Below, piece by piece: positions 24,684 to 33,970 of a stretch of DNA of 64,000 nt. Source of the DNA: Bacteroidales bacterium UBA3743 (GTDB taxonomy: Bacteria; Bacteroidota; Bacteroidia; Bacteroidales; Paludibacteraceae); the NCBI GenBank assembly GCA_002371265.1, contig DFGT01000037.1, forward strand, positions 62,001 through 126,000, in the 5' to 3' direction. The notes beneath the pieces are model-generated. The model worked only from the letters and a program-made list of their open reading frames with translations, ran no database searches and was not told the origin of the DNA. The position numbers and the translations under genes were made by a program. Positions within the stretch are counted from its first letter, which is position 1. Every line of letters begins with the position of its first letter.

Positions 24684-26459
24684 GTGGCAGAAAAATTTGA
24701 AATGGTGGCTAAGACCTTCCAAGGGTTGGAGGGCGTTTTGGCAAAAGAACTAATTGATCTTGGAGCCGAGAATGTACAGGAAGTACGCAGAGGCGTAAGT
24801 TTCTACGGCGACAAGAAGATGTTGTATATGGCAAACTTCTTTTGTCGTACAGCATTGAGAGTGCTCAAACCTATCTACACTTTCGAGGCAGAAAGTGCGG
24901 ACGAGGTGTATGAAAAAGTGAAGGCCTTTAATTGGGATGAGTATCTTGACGACAGAAAGACTTTTGCGATCGACGCCACAGTCTTTTCAGATGTATTCCG
25001 TCACTCACAGTTTTTGCAGTATAGAGTGAAAGACGCGATTGCTGACAGATTCATGGAACAAATCGGCAAACGTCCAAGCGTGCGTCTTACTAATCCCGAC
25101 CTGTATATCAACATCCACGTGGCCGACACAACATGTACGATCTCATTGGATTCATCCGGTGAGTCGCTACACAAGCGTGGCTACAGAGTGGCACAGACAG
25201 CAGCCCCAATCAACGAGGTGCTGGCCGCAGGTATGCTTTTGATGGCAGAGTGGAACGGACAGAGCGACTTCATCGACCCAATGTGTGGTTCGGGAACAAT
25301 CCTCGTCGAGGCTGCTATGATAGCCAAAGGCATCGCCCCTGGTCTTTACCGCAAAAACTTCGCTTTCCAGACATGGAAAGACTATGATCCTGAAATGTTC
25401 GATGAGATATTCCAGGACGACAGCCGTGAAAAAGAGTTCGACTACACTATCTATGGCTCAGACATCCTACGCAGCAGCATCGAAATAGCCGAAAAGAACG
25501 TGACTAACGCCGGTTTGGCAAGCTACGTGAAACTCACTTGCATCCCGTTCCAGGAGCTTAAAATTCCTGAGACAGACGCGATGATCATGTTCAACCCACC
25601 ATACGGAGAGCGTATCGGTGCGGGCGACGACCTCCCTACTCTTTATGCCGAGATCGGAAAGAAGCTTAAGGAAGACTGTGTAGGCAAGAACGCATGGATC
25701 ATCACTGTGCCAAACGAAGTCACAGCACAGATTCGTCTTTCTCCGTCTTTCAAAGTGGAACTTAAGAATGGTAACATCGATTGCGAATTCCGCAAATATG
25801 AGATGTTCTCCGGACGCAGGGAAGACTACGTGCGTGAGGGCAAAGAGCGTCGTTCACGTGAAAGAGAGGAAAAGAGAGAGGAGAGAAGAGACGACCGCCG
25901 CGAGGACAACGAATTTTTCAATCCAATGCGCAGAAAATACGTGGACGAGGATGGAAAGGATTTGAAGGAGACTGACCGCCACGCATATTTGCGTCGTCGC
26001 CACGAGGAGCAGGCAGAACGTGAAGAGAGAGCAAAACGTTGGGCTGAGAAGAAAGAGTTCGACAAAAAACTGGATGAGCGCAAAAGACGTTTCGAAAGAA
26101 ACAATGATGAAGACGGTGAGGAAAGAAGAAGAGGCGGTTTCCGCAGAGACAGAGATGACGACAACTTCGAAGGAAAACGTGATTTCAGAAGAAGCGGACG
26201 TGACGACAGAAGAGGAGAGAGACGTGACGACAGGAGAGGCGGTTTCCGCAGAGACAGAGATGACGACAATTTCGAAGGAAAACGTGATTTCAGAAGAGGC
26301 GGACGTGACGACAGAAGAGGAGAAAGACGTGATTTCCGCAAGGGAAGCCGTGATGAAGACAGAGGTCCACGTATGCACAAATCCAAAGAAGAGCGTTTCA
26401 AAGGAACAAAAGGAAATTTTCGCAACGACCGTCGCAACAATGACGATCTAGATGATTAA
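24684..26459 (+). CDS. THUMP-domain RNA methyltransferase (RlmL/Trm14-like) with Arg/Asp-rich tail
   Basis: A class I RNA methylase. The THUMP domain covers about residues 40-160, DFIDPMCGSGTILVEAAM is the SAM site and IMFNPPYGERIG is the catalytic NPPY motif. Family members modify guanines of rRNA or tRNA. I prefer the GTG at 24684 (MAEKFEMVAKTFQGLEGVL), because this is how homologues begin; a TTG at 24678 and an ATG at 24702 are also possible. The last 200 residues are an unusual disordered tail built of RRDRDDDNFEGKRDF repeats, with the second repeat block at 26250-26340 nearly identical in DNA to the first at 26150-26230. Such tails resemble RNA-binding RGG regions. Confidence 0.88.
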   Translation: MAEKFEMVAKTFQGLEGVLAKELIDLGAENVQEVRRGVSFYGDKKMLYMANFFCRTALRVLKPIYTFEAESADEVYEKVKAFNWDEYLDDRKTFAIDATVFSDVFRHSQFLQYRVKDAIADRFMEQIGKRPSVRLTNPDLYINIHVADTTCTISLDSSGESLHKRGYRVAQTAAPINEVLAAGMLLMAEWNGQSDFIDPMCGSGTILVEAAMIAKGIAPGLYRKNFAFQTWKDYDPEMFDEIFQDDSREKEFDYTIYGSDILRSSIEIAEKNVTNAGLASYVKLTCIPFQELKIPETDAMIMFNPPYGERIGAGDDLPTLYAEIGKKLKEDCVGKNAWIITVPNEVTAQIRLSPSFKVELKNGNIDCEFRKYEMFSGRREDYVREGKERRSREREEKREERRDDRREDNEFFNPMRRKYVDEDGKDLKETDRHAYLRRRHEEQAEREERAKRWAEKKEFDKKLDERKRRFERNNDEDGEERRRGGFRRDRDDDNFEGKRDFRRSGRDDRRGERRDDRRGGFRRDRDDDNFEGKRDFRRGGRDDRRGERRDFRKGSRDEDRGPRMHKSKEERFKGTKGNFRNDRRNNDDLDD

Positions 26460-26465
26460 AGATAT

Positions 26466-26490
26466 TGGGCGATCCTGTGGTCGCCCTTAT
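26466..26490 (+). terminator. Weak terminator after the THUMP methylase
   Basis: GGGCGATC and GGTCGCCC form a short stem with a T-rich tail (TTATTTATT). It is weaker than the other terminators in the window. Confidence 0.45.
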
Positions 26491-26516
26491 TTATTCACCA
26501 AATTAGATAAACAACT

Positions 26517-27044
26517 ATGGCAATTATAAAATCAGTCAGAGGCTACACACCTAAGATTGGAGAGAACGTATTTTTGGCCGACAACGCCGCAGTGATCGGT
26601 AACGTGGAGATCGGAGACAACAGCAGTATCTGGTTTGGCGCTGTGCTTCGTGGCGACGTCAACTCCATCAAGATCGGAAAGAATGTCAATATCCAAGACG
26701 GTGCTGTGCTTCACACTCTTTACGACAAATCACCCAAGCCTTCCACAATCGAGATCGGCGACAACGTGTCGGTGGGCCACAACGCCACAATCCACGGAGC
26801 CAAGATTGAAAACAACGTGTTGGTGGGTATGGGTTCCATCATCTTGGATAATGTGGTGGTGGGAGAAGGTTCGATCATCGCCGCAGGAGCTGTGGTGACG
26901 ACAGGCACAATCGTTGAGCCTGGCAGCCTGATGGCAGGTGTGCCGGCTAAAAAAATCAAAGAGGTGTCGCCCGAACAATCGAAGGATATGATCCAAAGAA
27001 TCTCCGACAACTATCACCTTTACGCAAGTTGGTACGAGGAATAA
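26517..27044 (+). CDS. Gamma-type carbonic anhydrase-like protein
   Basis: A 175-residue left-handed beta-helix protein with many hexapeptide turns (IGDNSSIWFGAVLRGDV, IGDNVSVGHNATIHGA). The zinc-ligand histidines in VLHT and in VGHNATIHG are present, as in gamma-carbonic anhydrases and YrdA/PaaY proteins. It may hydrate carbon dioxide or be a structural homologue; sequence does not decide. Monocistronic with terminator-like sequence behind it. Confidence 0.9.
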   Translation: MAIIKSVRGYTPKIGENVFLADNAAVIGNVEIGDNSSIWFGAVLRGDVNSIKIGKNVNIQDGAVLHTLYDKSPKPSTIEIGDNVSVGHNATIHGAKIENNVLVGMGSIILDNVVVGEGSIIAAGAVVTTGTIVEPGSLMAGVPAKKIKEVSPEQSKDMIQRISDNYHLYASWYEE

Positions 27045-27055
27045 ATACTGAATAA

Positions 27056-27088
27056 AAAATCCAAAGTCAGTTTTGATTTTGGATTTTC
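27056..27088 (+). terminator. Terminator after gamma-carbonic anhydrase gene
   Basis: AAAAATCCAAA pairs with TTTGGATTTT across a short loop and a T-rich tail follows. Confidence 0.65.
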
Positions 27089-27148
27089 TATTTGTAGATA
27101 TTTTGATTTGAGAATCCGCTATTATTTGTGATTTAGATTTTCTAATTG

Positions 27149-27156
27149 TATTTTTG
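27149..27156 (+). promoter_or_regulatory. -7 box TATTTTTG for the toxin-antitoxin pair
   Basis: Perfect consensus 11 bp before the antitoxin ATG at 27168. Confidence 0.6.
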
Positions 27157-27167
27157 TCGAAAATACT

Positions 27168-27392
27168 ATGACTATGCAAACAACATCTTTAAATAACGCA
27201 CAATTAGAAATTCTTGACATGATGTCTTTTGTCAAGTCTCAAGAGGCTCTTGCTGACTTGAAACAAGCAATTTCTAATTATTTCGCATCTGAATTGGAAA
27301 AAGAGATGAATCGAATGTGGGAAACAGGAGAGATGACAGAGGAAAAAGTAGAAAATTTTAGAACCATTCACGAGCGTACTCCATACAAATAA
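27168..27392 (+). CDS. Probable antitoxin of a PIN-type toxin-antitoxin pair
   Basis: A 74-residue acidic protein (LEILDMMSFVKSQEALADLK) that starts three bases before the PIN gene. Small acidic genes directly before PIN toxins are normally antitoxins. It looks helical; a DNA-binding fold is not evident by eye. It has its own promoter. The family is not identified. Confidence 0.75.
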   Translation: MTMQTTSLNNAQLEILDMMSFVKSQEALADLKQAISNYFASELEKEMNRMWETGEMTEEKVENFRTIHERTPYK

Positions 27393-27395
27393 TAA

Positions 27396-27803
27396 ATGGA
27401 CAGAATCGTATTAGATACTAATTGCCTAATAATGGCAATTTCAGCAAGAACTAAATACAACCAAATTTGGAAATCTTTTCTCTCTGGTGATTTTGTTCTA
27501 TGCCTAAGTAACGAGATTTTAGAAGAGTACGAAGAAGTTATCGCAAGAAATGTCAATCCAAAGATTGCAGGAATAGTTATCTATACAATCTTGACCCGCA
27601 ACAATGTTGAAAGACTTGACCCTCACTTCCATTTTCATCTAATTCAACAAGACGAAGACGACAATAAGTTTGTTGATTGTGCTATCGTATCAAACGCAAA
27701 ATGTATTGTATCTGAAGATCGACATTTTGAAATCTTAAAGACTATTGATTTCCCTAAAGTTGATGTTTTAGGAATTGACGAATTTGTAAACACATTGCTC
27801 TGA
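27396..27803 (+). CDS. PIN-domain toxin (VapC-like)
   Basis: A 135-residue PIN-domain protein. The acidic residues expected for metal binding are in IVLDTNCLIM (D7), SNEILEEYEEV, and the C-terminal DDNKFVDCAIVSNAKCIVSEDRHF. PIN toxins are ribonucleases, often cutting tRNA or rRNA. It is the distal gene of a two-gene unit. The family resembles the 'putative toxin-antitoxin system toxin component, PIN family' group. Confidence 0.88.
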   Translation: MDRIVLDTNCLIMAISARTKYNQIWKSFLSGDFVLCLSNEILEEYEEVIARNVNPKIAGIVIYTILTRNNVERLDPHFHFHLIQQDEDDNKFVDCAIVSNAKCIVSEDRHFEILKTIDFPKVDVLGIDEFVNTLL

Positions 27804-27845
27804 ATAAGTTTTTTTTCTTTACTTGCTCTCCATTTTCTTTTTCCC

Positions 27846-27853
27846 TACTTTTG
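27846..27853 (+). promoter_or_regulatory. -7 box TACTTTTG for the class I methyltransferase
   Basis: Perfect consensus 17 bp before the ATG at 27871. It supports that start over the upstream ATG at 27823. Confidence 0.6.
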
Positions 27854-27870
27854 CACCAAATTTCAGAACA

Positions 27871-28659
27871 ATGCAGAGAGACAAACTTTTGACCAAGTAT
27901 TATAATAAGCATAAGGAGGATTTACGTCTGACTCGCCGACATGGAATGGTGGAATTCCGTGTGTCGATGCACTATATCAAACAATTTCTTCCTGAAAATT
28001 GCAATGGATTGAAAATTCTTGATCTCGGTGCCGCGACGGGAAGATACTCCTTCGCTCTTGCTGAACTCGGCTGCGATGTGACCGCTGTGGAATTGGTGAA
28101 ACACAACCTCGATATCCTGAGATCAAAAGGCGACGCGGTGAAAGCTTTCCAGGGTAACGCTAAAGATCTGTCGTTTCTGCCAGACAACAGTTTTGACATC
28201 ACTATCAATTTCGGCCCTCTTTATCATCTGATTGGCGACGAGGAAAAACTCATCGCTATGAATGAGGCTAAACGTGTCACTAAGGATGGCGGACTTATCT
28301 TCAACGCATACGTGATGAACGACTACTGCATCCTGACCTACTGTTTTGAAGAAGACAGAATCTGTAATCTGATGGAAAAAGGGTTCATCGACGACTCTTT
28401 CCACGTCCGCTCGGATAACGAGGAACTCTACGACTATATGCGTGTGGATGATATCGACAGACTAAACAAAATTGCCGGACTTGAAAGAGTGAAGATTTTC
28501 TCACCTGATGGCCCGTCAGACTATATGCGCCCCGTCATCAACAAAATGAGCGAGGAATCTTTTGAAAAATTCGTGGATTTTCAGATGAAGAATGCCGAAC
28601 GTCCCGACCTCATCGGTGCCGGCAGCCATACCGTCGACATTGTACGTGTTCACAAATAA
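27871..28659 (+). CDS. Class I SAM-dependent methyltransferase
   Basis: A 262-residue methyltransferase. LKILDLGAATGRYSFALAELG is the SAM motif, and NSFDITINFGPLYHLIGDEE is typical of small-molecule (Methyltransf_11/25) enzymes. The substrate is unknown. The first 20 residues (MQRDKLLTKYYNKHKEDLR) begin right after the -7 box, which fixes the start. It probably shares a transcript with the lipoprotein gene ten bases downstream. Confidence 0.88.
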   Translation: MQRDKLLTKYYNKHKEDLRLTRRHGMVEFRVSMHYIKQFLPENCNGLKILDLGAATGRYSFALAELGCDVTAVELVKHNLDILRSKGDAVKAFQGNAKDLSFLPDNSFDITINFGPLYHLIGDEEKLIAMNEAKRVTKDGGLIFNAYVMNDYCILTYCFEEDRICNLMEKGFIDDSFHVRSDNEELYDYMRVDDIDRLNKIAGLERVKIFSPDGPSDYMRPVINKMSEESFEKFVDFQMKNAERPDLIGAGSHTVDIVRVHK

Positions 28660-28669
28660 GATATTGACT

Positions 28670-29119
28670 ATGAATCGCTTCGCCTACATATTATTTTCCG
28701 TTGCCCTCTTCCTAAGCGTCTCCTCTTGCCGTGAAGAGGAGGAAAACCCCATACCAGAACATAACGTCAATGTCTGCACTCCATACACTGACTTCATGCA
28801 ACTTCGTAACGCTGGCTCACACATAGAATATAAATACGGCAACTACTATGCCGCCGGCACTTTGCTCGGATATGGCGGTATACTTATTTTCCGAGACTAC
28901 GACAACAAACTGCATGCCGCCGACTTGGCTTGCCCCGTGGAAGCTGACAACACAATCACCGTGGAAGTGAATATGCCATACGCTGTATGCCCAAAATGCA
29001 ACACCAAATATGATCTGACCTTCGGATTCTGCTCCCCAGTGAGCGGACCTGGAAAATTTCCTCTGAAGATATATCAGAGTGTATTTGAAGCAGGCGACTA
29101 TATCCAGGTCAGAAACTAA
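28670..29119 (+). CDS. Lipoprotein with Rieske-like fold lacking the histidines
   Basis: A 149-residue lipoprotein. MNRFAYILFSVALFLSVSSC is the signal with lipobox cysteine 20. The mature part (GGILIFRDYDNKLHAADLAC, then CPKCNTKYDLTFGF, then FPLKIYQ) follows the Rieske 2Fe-2S outline, but the two motifs read CPVE and CPKC instead of CxH and CxxH. It would be an extracytoplasmic protein that keeps four cysteines and no cluster histidines. Members of this kind are found in Bacteroidales and have no known function. Confidence 0.7.
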   Translation: MNRFAYILFSVALFLSVSSCREEEENPIPEHNVNVCTPYTDFMQLRNAGSHIEYKYGNYYAAGTLLGYGGILIFRDYDNKLHAADLACPVEADNTITVEVNMPYAVCPKCNTKYDLTFGFCSPVSGPGKFPLKIYQSVFEAGDYIQVRN

Positions 29120-29120
29120 A

Positions 29121-29774
29121 TCAAATTATTTTCAGCATTTGCGACGGTGCATCTATCATCTTCGTCGCTCCAAACTGGCTTAAAAATTCCGCAGTCTTGA
29201 ATCCCCACGTCACAGACAAACAATCTATTCCTGCATTACGCGCTGTCAGGATGTCGACGTCGGAATCACCGACATACAAACTTTTTTCCGGCTCCGCACC
29301 CAACTGATTGATAGCCTCATACACCATTGCCGGTGACGGTTTCCGTGGAATGCCACTCTTTTCATTCTCACCAAGAGCGACGTCGATAAACTCTGCAAAG
29401 TGTTCCGCATTTAGTTTCTTCACCTCAACATCCGGTTTATTGGAGACAATCGCCATCTTGACCCCCATCTTTTTCAGCGAGCTCAACAGTTCAAGGATTC
29501 CATCGTATGGTCTGGAATGATCCTTGCAATGTGATGTGTAGTGTTGAAGGAAACAAGAAATTGTACGTTCAATCGTATCTTCCGTCGTCTTCTCAGGCAA
29601 AGCCATTTCTATCAACGTCCGCACGCCATTCCCCAAAAACTGACGCACTTCATCAATAGTTCGTGTTGTGAAACCCATCTGCGAAAGAGCATGGTTGGTG
29701 CTGATTGTCAGATCATCCAACGTGTTCATCAGCGTACCGTCGAGATCAAAAATTATAGTTGTATATTTTGACAT
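29121..29774 (-). CDS. gph: HAD-superfamily phosphatase (phosphoglycolate phosphatase-like)
   Basis: A 217-residue HAD hydrolase. FDLDGTLMNTLDDL is the catalytic DxD motif, VSNKPD motif II, KPSPAMVYEAI motif III and LYVGDSDVDILTARNAGI motif IV. The protein is of the Gph/PGP type with a helical cap. It removes phosphate from 2-phosphoglycolate or a similar sugar phosphate. It ends the leftward dprA-rodA transcript and starts eight bases after dprA; the TTG four codons upstream overlaps dprA and is not preferred. Confidence 0.9.
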   Translation of the reverse strand: MSKYTTIIFDLDGTLMNTLDDLTISTNHALSQMGFTTRTIDEVRQFLGNGVRTLIEMALPEKTTEDTIERTISCFLQHYTSHCKDHSRPYDGILELLSSLKKMGVKMAIVSNKPDVEVKKLNAEHFAEFIDVALGENEKSGIPRKPSPAMVYEAINQLGAEPEKSLYVGDSDVDILTARNAGIDCLSVTWGFKTAEFLSQFGATKMIDAPSQMLKII

Positions 29775-29782
29775 GGTCTTTA

Positions 29783-30664
29783 TCAAAAATCAAAAAGATT
29801 CTTCGGTTTAAAACATCTTTCAAGAAATCTGTCGACGGAATTATTCACGTCTCCTGCGCCAACCACTCCTGCCTCTCCCCTCTTCTTCACCACCATACGG
29901 TTGAGAGCAAACAACGGATCATGAGCATCTGTCGCCTCATCATAAATAGCCACACAGTCGACATCATTTTCCAAGGCATAGTTCACCGCAAAACGTGATC
30001 CTCCATCTTCTCTGCTAGCCGCCAGCACCACACCGTCCGACAGCATCGCCTGCAAATGGTCGCGGCGGACATAGCGTGGAGTAAGCTCCGTCTTTCCAGC
30101 CACGGTGTAGTATTCGCTCAACAGCAATCCCCCACTCCGCACTATATCTTCAGCCAGAGCAATTTTTGAGTCTGGAATCACCCTCCACACTGGCGACGGC
30201 AGGATGGCGATCGTCTTTCCTCCCTTCTCCACACATCTGCTGTGTGCTATCGAGTCACATCCGTTTGCCAAGCCAGACACTATCGTCATCCGCTTCTCCA
30301 CAAGTGCATCAACAAGTTTCTCCTCACGCACCTGTATTTCATGCGTGGCATTACGAGTGCCTATCACAGCTATTTTCTTGGTATTTAAAAGTGAGACGTC
30401 TCCACGGTAGAAAAAACAAAGCGGATAATCCCCAGCAGACACATGAGCCCGGATCTTGGGAAATGTGGAGTCGTAGAATGTGATTATTCCGTCGAAGCCA
30501 GACCTGTTGGATTCCAAAATACTCGAAATCTCATCACGTCGATCCGACAACTCGTCCGGCAGGACACTGCCCTTCTTACAATTGGCATACACCCACGCCC
30601 TACCCTTGCCTTTCGACGAAAGATACGCGAGGATGTTCAACGCATCAACTGAAATTGAGCTCAT
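29783..30664 (-). CDS. dprA: DNA-processing protein A (single-domain type)
   Basis: A 293-residue DprA/Smf-like Rossmann-fold protein. VIGTRNATHEIQVREEKL and IVSGLANGCDSIAHSRCVE are the family motifs. The usual C-terminal winged helix is not evident. DprA loads RecA on single-stranded DNA during transformation; in Bacteroidales its role is less clear. It shares its start base region with the end of rodA, so it belongs to the mre operon transcript. Confidence 0.85.
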   Translation of the reverse strand: MSSISVDALNILAYLSSKGKGRAWVYANCKKGSVLPDELSDRRDEISSILESNRSGFDGIITFYDSTFPKIRAHVSAGDYPLCFFYRGDVSLLNTKKIAVIGTRNATHEIQVREEKLVDALVEKRMTIVSGLANGCDSIAHSRCVEKGGKTIAILPSPVWRVIPDSKIALAEDIVRSGGLLLSEYYTVAGKTELTPRYVRRDHLQAMLSDGVVLAASREDGGSRFAVNYALENDVDCVAIYDEATDAHDPLFALNRMVVKKRGEAGVVGAGDVNNSVDRFLERCFKPKNLFDF

Positions 30665-32136
30665 TATTCCATCATATACTCCTTACGACTTGCGTCGAGA
30701 CGAAGGAAGATGAACAACAATATTGTGAAACTCCACAAAGATGAACCTCCGTAACTGAAGAATGGCAACGGAATTCCGATCACCGGAGTCAGACCAATAA
30801 CCATTCCTATATTGATGGCGACGTGGAAGAAAATGATCGACGCTACACAATATCCATAAATCCTACTGAACAATGAACGCTGTCGTTCCGCCAAAGAAAT
30901 CAACCTCAGCATCAAAGCAAGGAATCCCACAACTACTGCAGTCGTGCCTATGAAACCATGTTCCTCTCCGACAGTACAGAAAATAAAGTCGGTGTCTTGC
31001 TCAGGCACATACTTAAGCTTGGTCTGCGTACCCTGCAAGAAACCCTTACCTGTCAAGCGTCCACTACCGATGGCAATCATAGACTGGTTGACATTATATC
31101 CCGACTTCTTCAAGTCGTTCTCCATTCCTAGCGTCACCTTGATACGTGTCTGCTGATGTGGCTGAAGAATCTTGTTGAACGCATAGTCGGAAACTTGACC
31201 GAATCCGATTGATCCCGCAACGAAAATTGAAATCAAAAAATAACCCCATTTTCGCTGGCGTATAGCCTGGCTCAACAAATAAAGTATCAACGATCCGACA
31301 ACAATATAAGCCAAGTAGGAAAACTTAATTTTTACATCAAGATAATTATAGACGATAATACCGACAGCAAACAACGACACTCCCAAAATGGATATTGTCT
31401 TTACAAGCGTTTTGTCTTTATAATAAAAATAGACCATAGACAAGGCTATCACAACCGCCATTATCATGATCGCAAACATTCCAAGGGTTTCTCCCGGAAT
31501 CGAATCCACAATAGGTGTCGCGCCAAAACGGATAGAGACAACAAAGAACACCGCCGCACACACTCCCAACAACAGCACAATTCCCGTCATTCCCTGACGA
31601 TACAGCACAAGGAATAACGCCAGATATGCCAAGGCTGATCCCGTCTCATTCTGCGCAACAATAATCAACATCGGCACAAAGATGATGAGACACATCACAA
31701 CCATTTGTCGGATATTCTTCATCGTGAAGCCATAACTGCTCATATACTTTGCCAGACACAGACACGTCGCCGTCTTTGCAAACTCCGCCGGTTGGAGACT
31801 GATAGGTCCCATCACCAACCACGAGTGTGAGCCACGCGTATCCGGGGCGACTAAAAGCGTGACTATCAACAATATGATGAAGAATCCATATATCACATAG
31901 GCAAGCGTGGTATAAATTTTCACGTCGAGCATAAGAAGCACGGCGGCAATCACCACAGAACATCCAATCCACACAAGCTGCTTTCCGAACCTCTGTGAGA
32001 AATCCCAAAAATCACTGTCGTCGAAATTGTAGGATGCTCCATAGATGCTCACCCAACCAAAGATGACAAGAGCAATGTAAAGCCCTATCGTCCAGATATC
32101 TATATTATTGAGAATATTTTCGTTTCTTCTATCCAT
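30664..32136 (-). CDS. rodA: Rod-shape SEDS protein
   Basis: A 490-residue multi-pass SEDS glycosyltransferase. GSHSWLVMGPISLQPAEFAK and TDFIFCTVGEEHGFIG are FtsW/RodA signatures, and GIPLPFFSYGGSSL is the C-terminal motif. It polymerises lipid II glycan strands with PBP2. It is longer than E. coli RodA by more than 100 residues because of extra membrane segments in the middle, as in other Bacteroidetes. It follows mrdA with a four-base gap. Confidence 0.95.
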   Translation of the reverse strand: MDRRNENILNNIDIWTIGLYIALVIFGWVSIYGASYNFDDSDFWDFSQRFGKQLVWIGCSVVIAAVLLMLDVKIYTTLAYVIYGFFIILLIVTLLVAPDTRGSHSWLVMGPISLQPAEFAKTATCLCLAKYMSSYGFTMKNIRQMVVMCLIIFVPMLIIVAQNETGSALAYLALFLVLYRQGMTGIVLLLGVCAAVFFVVSIRFGATPIVDSIPGETLGMFAIMIMAVVIALSMVYFYYKDKTLVKTISILGVSLFAVGIIVYNYLDVKIKFSYLAYIVVGSLILYLLSQAIRQRKWGYFLISIFVAGSIGFGQVSDYAFNKILQPHQQTRIKVTLGMENDLKKSGYNVNQSMIAIGSGRLTGKGFLQGTQTKLKYVPEQDTDFIFCTVGEEHGFIGTTAVVVGFLALMLRLISLAERQRSLFSRIYGYCVASIIFFHVAINIGMVIGLTPVIGIPLPFFSYGGSSLWSFTILLFIFLRLDASRKEYMME

Positions 32137-32140
32137 CTTA

Positions 32141-33970
32141 CTACTCCTTAATTAGGTTGGCATCAAGCAGACGTTGCTCAATATGCTTGCGTCGCTTAGG
32201 AATTTCTCCCTTCAGATACTTTTCAATCATAAGTGTGGCAATAGGCGCGGCCCATGTGGCACCGAATCCACTGTTCTCCACCACAACACTGATTGCTATC
32301 TTCGGATCATCCTTCGGCGCGAACGCCATAAAAATAGAGTGATCCTTTCCATGTGGGTTCTCAGCCGTTCCCGTCTTTCCACACACCGCTATACTGTCGA
32401 TACGAGAATAGTATCCTGTTCCTGAAATCATCACCAGCTCCATTCCTTCCACCACAATCTCATAATACTTCGGATCAATAGTACTGTTGTGACGCGTGAT
32501 GAACGACGAATCAATTTCTCCGCCAAAGATCTTCTTGACAAGATGAGGAGTGTAGAAATATCCACGGTTGGCGATTGTGGCTCCCAAATTCGCGATCTGC
32601 AACGGAGTCGCCAACACCTCTCCCTGACCGATAGAAAGTGAGATGATTGTCAATCCCTTCCAACGGTTTTCGCCATACACCTTATTATATACGCTGGAGT
32701 TCGGAATATAGCCTCGCTTCTCATTCGGCACGTCAGCGCCAAGTTTATAGCCAAAGCCAAGAGATACCATATGGTTCTTCCACACATCTATCGCTTCCGA
32801 AACGTTCTTGTATTTCCTGTTGTCTATCATCGAACGGAATCCACAACAATAGTAAGCATTACATGAGTGCTGGATACTGTGTTTCAAATTGAGCGGCGAC
32901 TCATGTCCATGGCAACCCACCGACAGAGCTCCGGCATGAAATCCATGCTGACAACCATAAGCGGTGTTGGGTGTGATGATGCCCTCCTGCTGTAGCACAA
33001 GAGCCTGAGCTGTCTTGAATGTTGAGCCGGGAGGATACTGCGCCATCATCGGACGGTCGAACAATGGTTTCAACGGATCTTTTGAAAGTGCGGCAAAGTT
33101 GGCGCTTCTCTTTCTACCCACAAGCATAGAGGGATCGTAGGTCGGACTCGACACCAATGCCAAAATCTCTCCCGTCGACGGTTCGATCGCCGCAATTGAA
33201 CCGATTTTTCCATTCATCAGTTCTTCTCCATACTTCTGCAGCTCAATGTCGAGCGACAACTCAATGTCTTTTCCTGGCACCGGTTTTTTGTCATATTTTC
33301 CGTCTTCATATTTTCCCTTCACACGGCCACGTGAGTCACGAAGAAGAATCTCCTCTCCCTTTTCACCACGAAGCACTTTCTCGTAAGTAAGCTCTATACC
33401 ATTCTGTCCGGCATAGTCGCCCTGCTGATAAAAATCATCAGCCTCAATCTGTTTTTTTGAAACCTCACCGATGGAGCCGAGAGCCAAAGCCGCATTGTGG
33501 TAATTATACTCACGAAGTGTACGCTTCTGAACATAGATACCATTAAACTTATAAAGTTTCTCACTGACAGGCCCATACTCCTCGTCGCTCAACTGAGACA
33601 TAAAAAGCTGAGGCACATACGGCGAATAGCCACTTTTTCGCTTAATAATGCCCATTCGCTTAATAAAATCGGCTTTTGTGATGCCAAGAGTGTTTGCAAA
33701 AGCAAGAGTATCGAATCCCCTTGCCTCACGGGGCACGATCATAATATCGTATGCAGACTTGTTGAAAACGATTAGTCTTCCATTGCGGTCGGTGAGCAGA
33801 CCACGTGACGGATAAATCACTTTTCTAAGGTAGGCATTATTTTGCGACTGCTCCAAATAACTCTTGTCTACAATCTGAATAGAAAAAAGTCTGATGATAT
33901 AAATCAAACAGACTGCCACCATAATCAGAGAAATGGTATATCTTCTATTGTCATTACTGTCATTAATCAT
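32141..33970 (-). CDS. mrdA: Penicillin-binding protein 2
   Basis: A 609-residue class B PBP. An N-terminal membrane segment is followed by the dimerisation domain. The transpeptidase has the serine in YPPGSTFKTAQAL, SCN in IQHSCNAYYC and KTG in VCGKTGTAENPHG. It crosslinks lateral-wall peptidoglycan with RodA. It overlaps mreD by eight bases. Confidence 0.96.
   Translation of the reverse strand: MINDSNDNRRYTISLIMVAVCLIYIIRLFSIQIVDKSYLEQSQNNAYLRKVIYPSRGLLTDRNGRLIVFNKSAYDIMIVPREARGFDTLAFANTLGITKADFIKRMGIIKRKSGYSPYVPQLFMSQLSDEEYGPVSEKLYKFNGIYVQKRTLREYNYHNAALALGSIGEVSKKQIEADDFYQQGDYAGQNGIELTYEKVLRGEKGEEILLRDSRGRVKGKYEDGKYDKKPVPGKDIELSLDIELQKYGEELMNGKIGSIAAIEPSTGEILALVSSPTYDPSMLVGRKRSANFAALSKDPLKPLFDRPMMAQYPPGSTFKTAQALVLQQEGIITPNTAYGCQHGFHAGALSVGCHGHESPLNLKHSIQHSCNAYYCCGFRSMIDNRKYKNVSEAIDVWKNHMVSLGFGYKLGADVPNEKRGYIPNSSVYNKVYGENRWKGLTIISLSIGQGEVLATPLQIANLGATIANRGYFYTPHLVKKIFGGEIDSSFITRHNSTIDPKYYEIVVEGMELVMISGTGYYSRIDSIAVCGKTGTAENPHGKDHSIFMAFAPKDDPKIAISVVVENSGFGATWAAPIATLMIEKYLKGEIPKRRKHIEQRLLDANLIKE

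Noticed and set aside
25826..26440. 204-codon and 174-codon minus-strand frames opposite the Arg-rich tail
   Set aside because: They are Ser/Arg/Leu low-complexity shadows of the repeated tail DNA.
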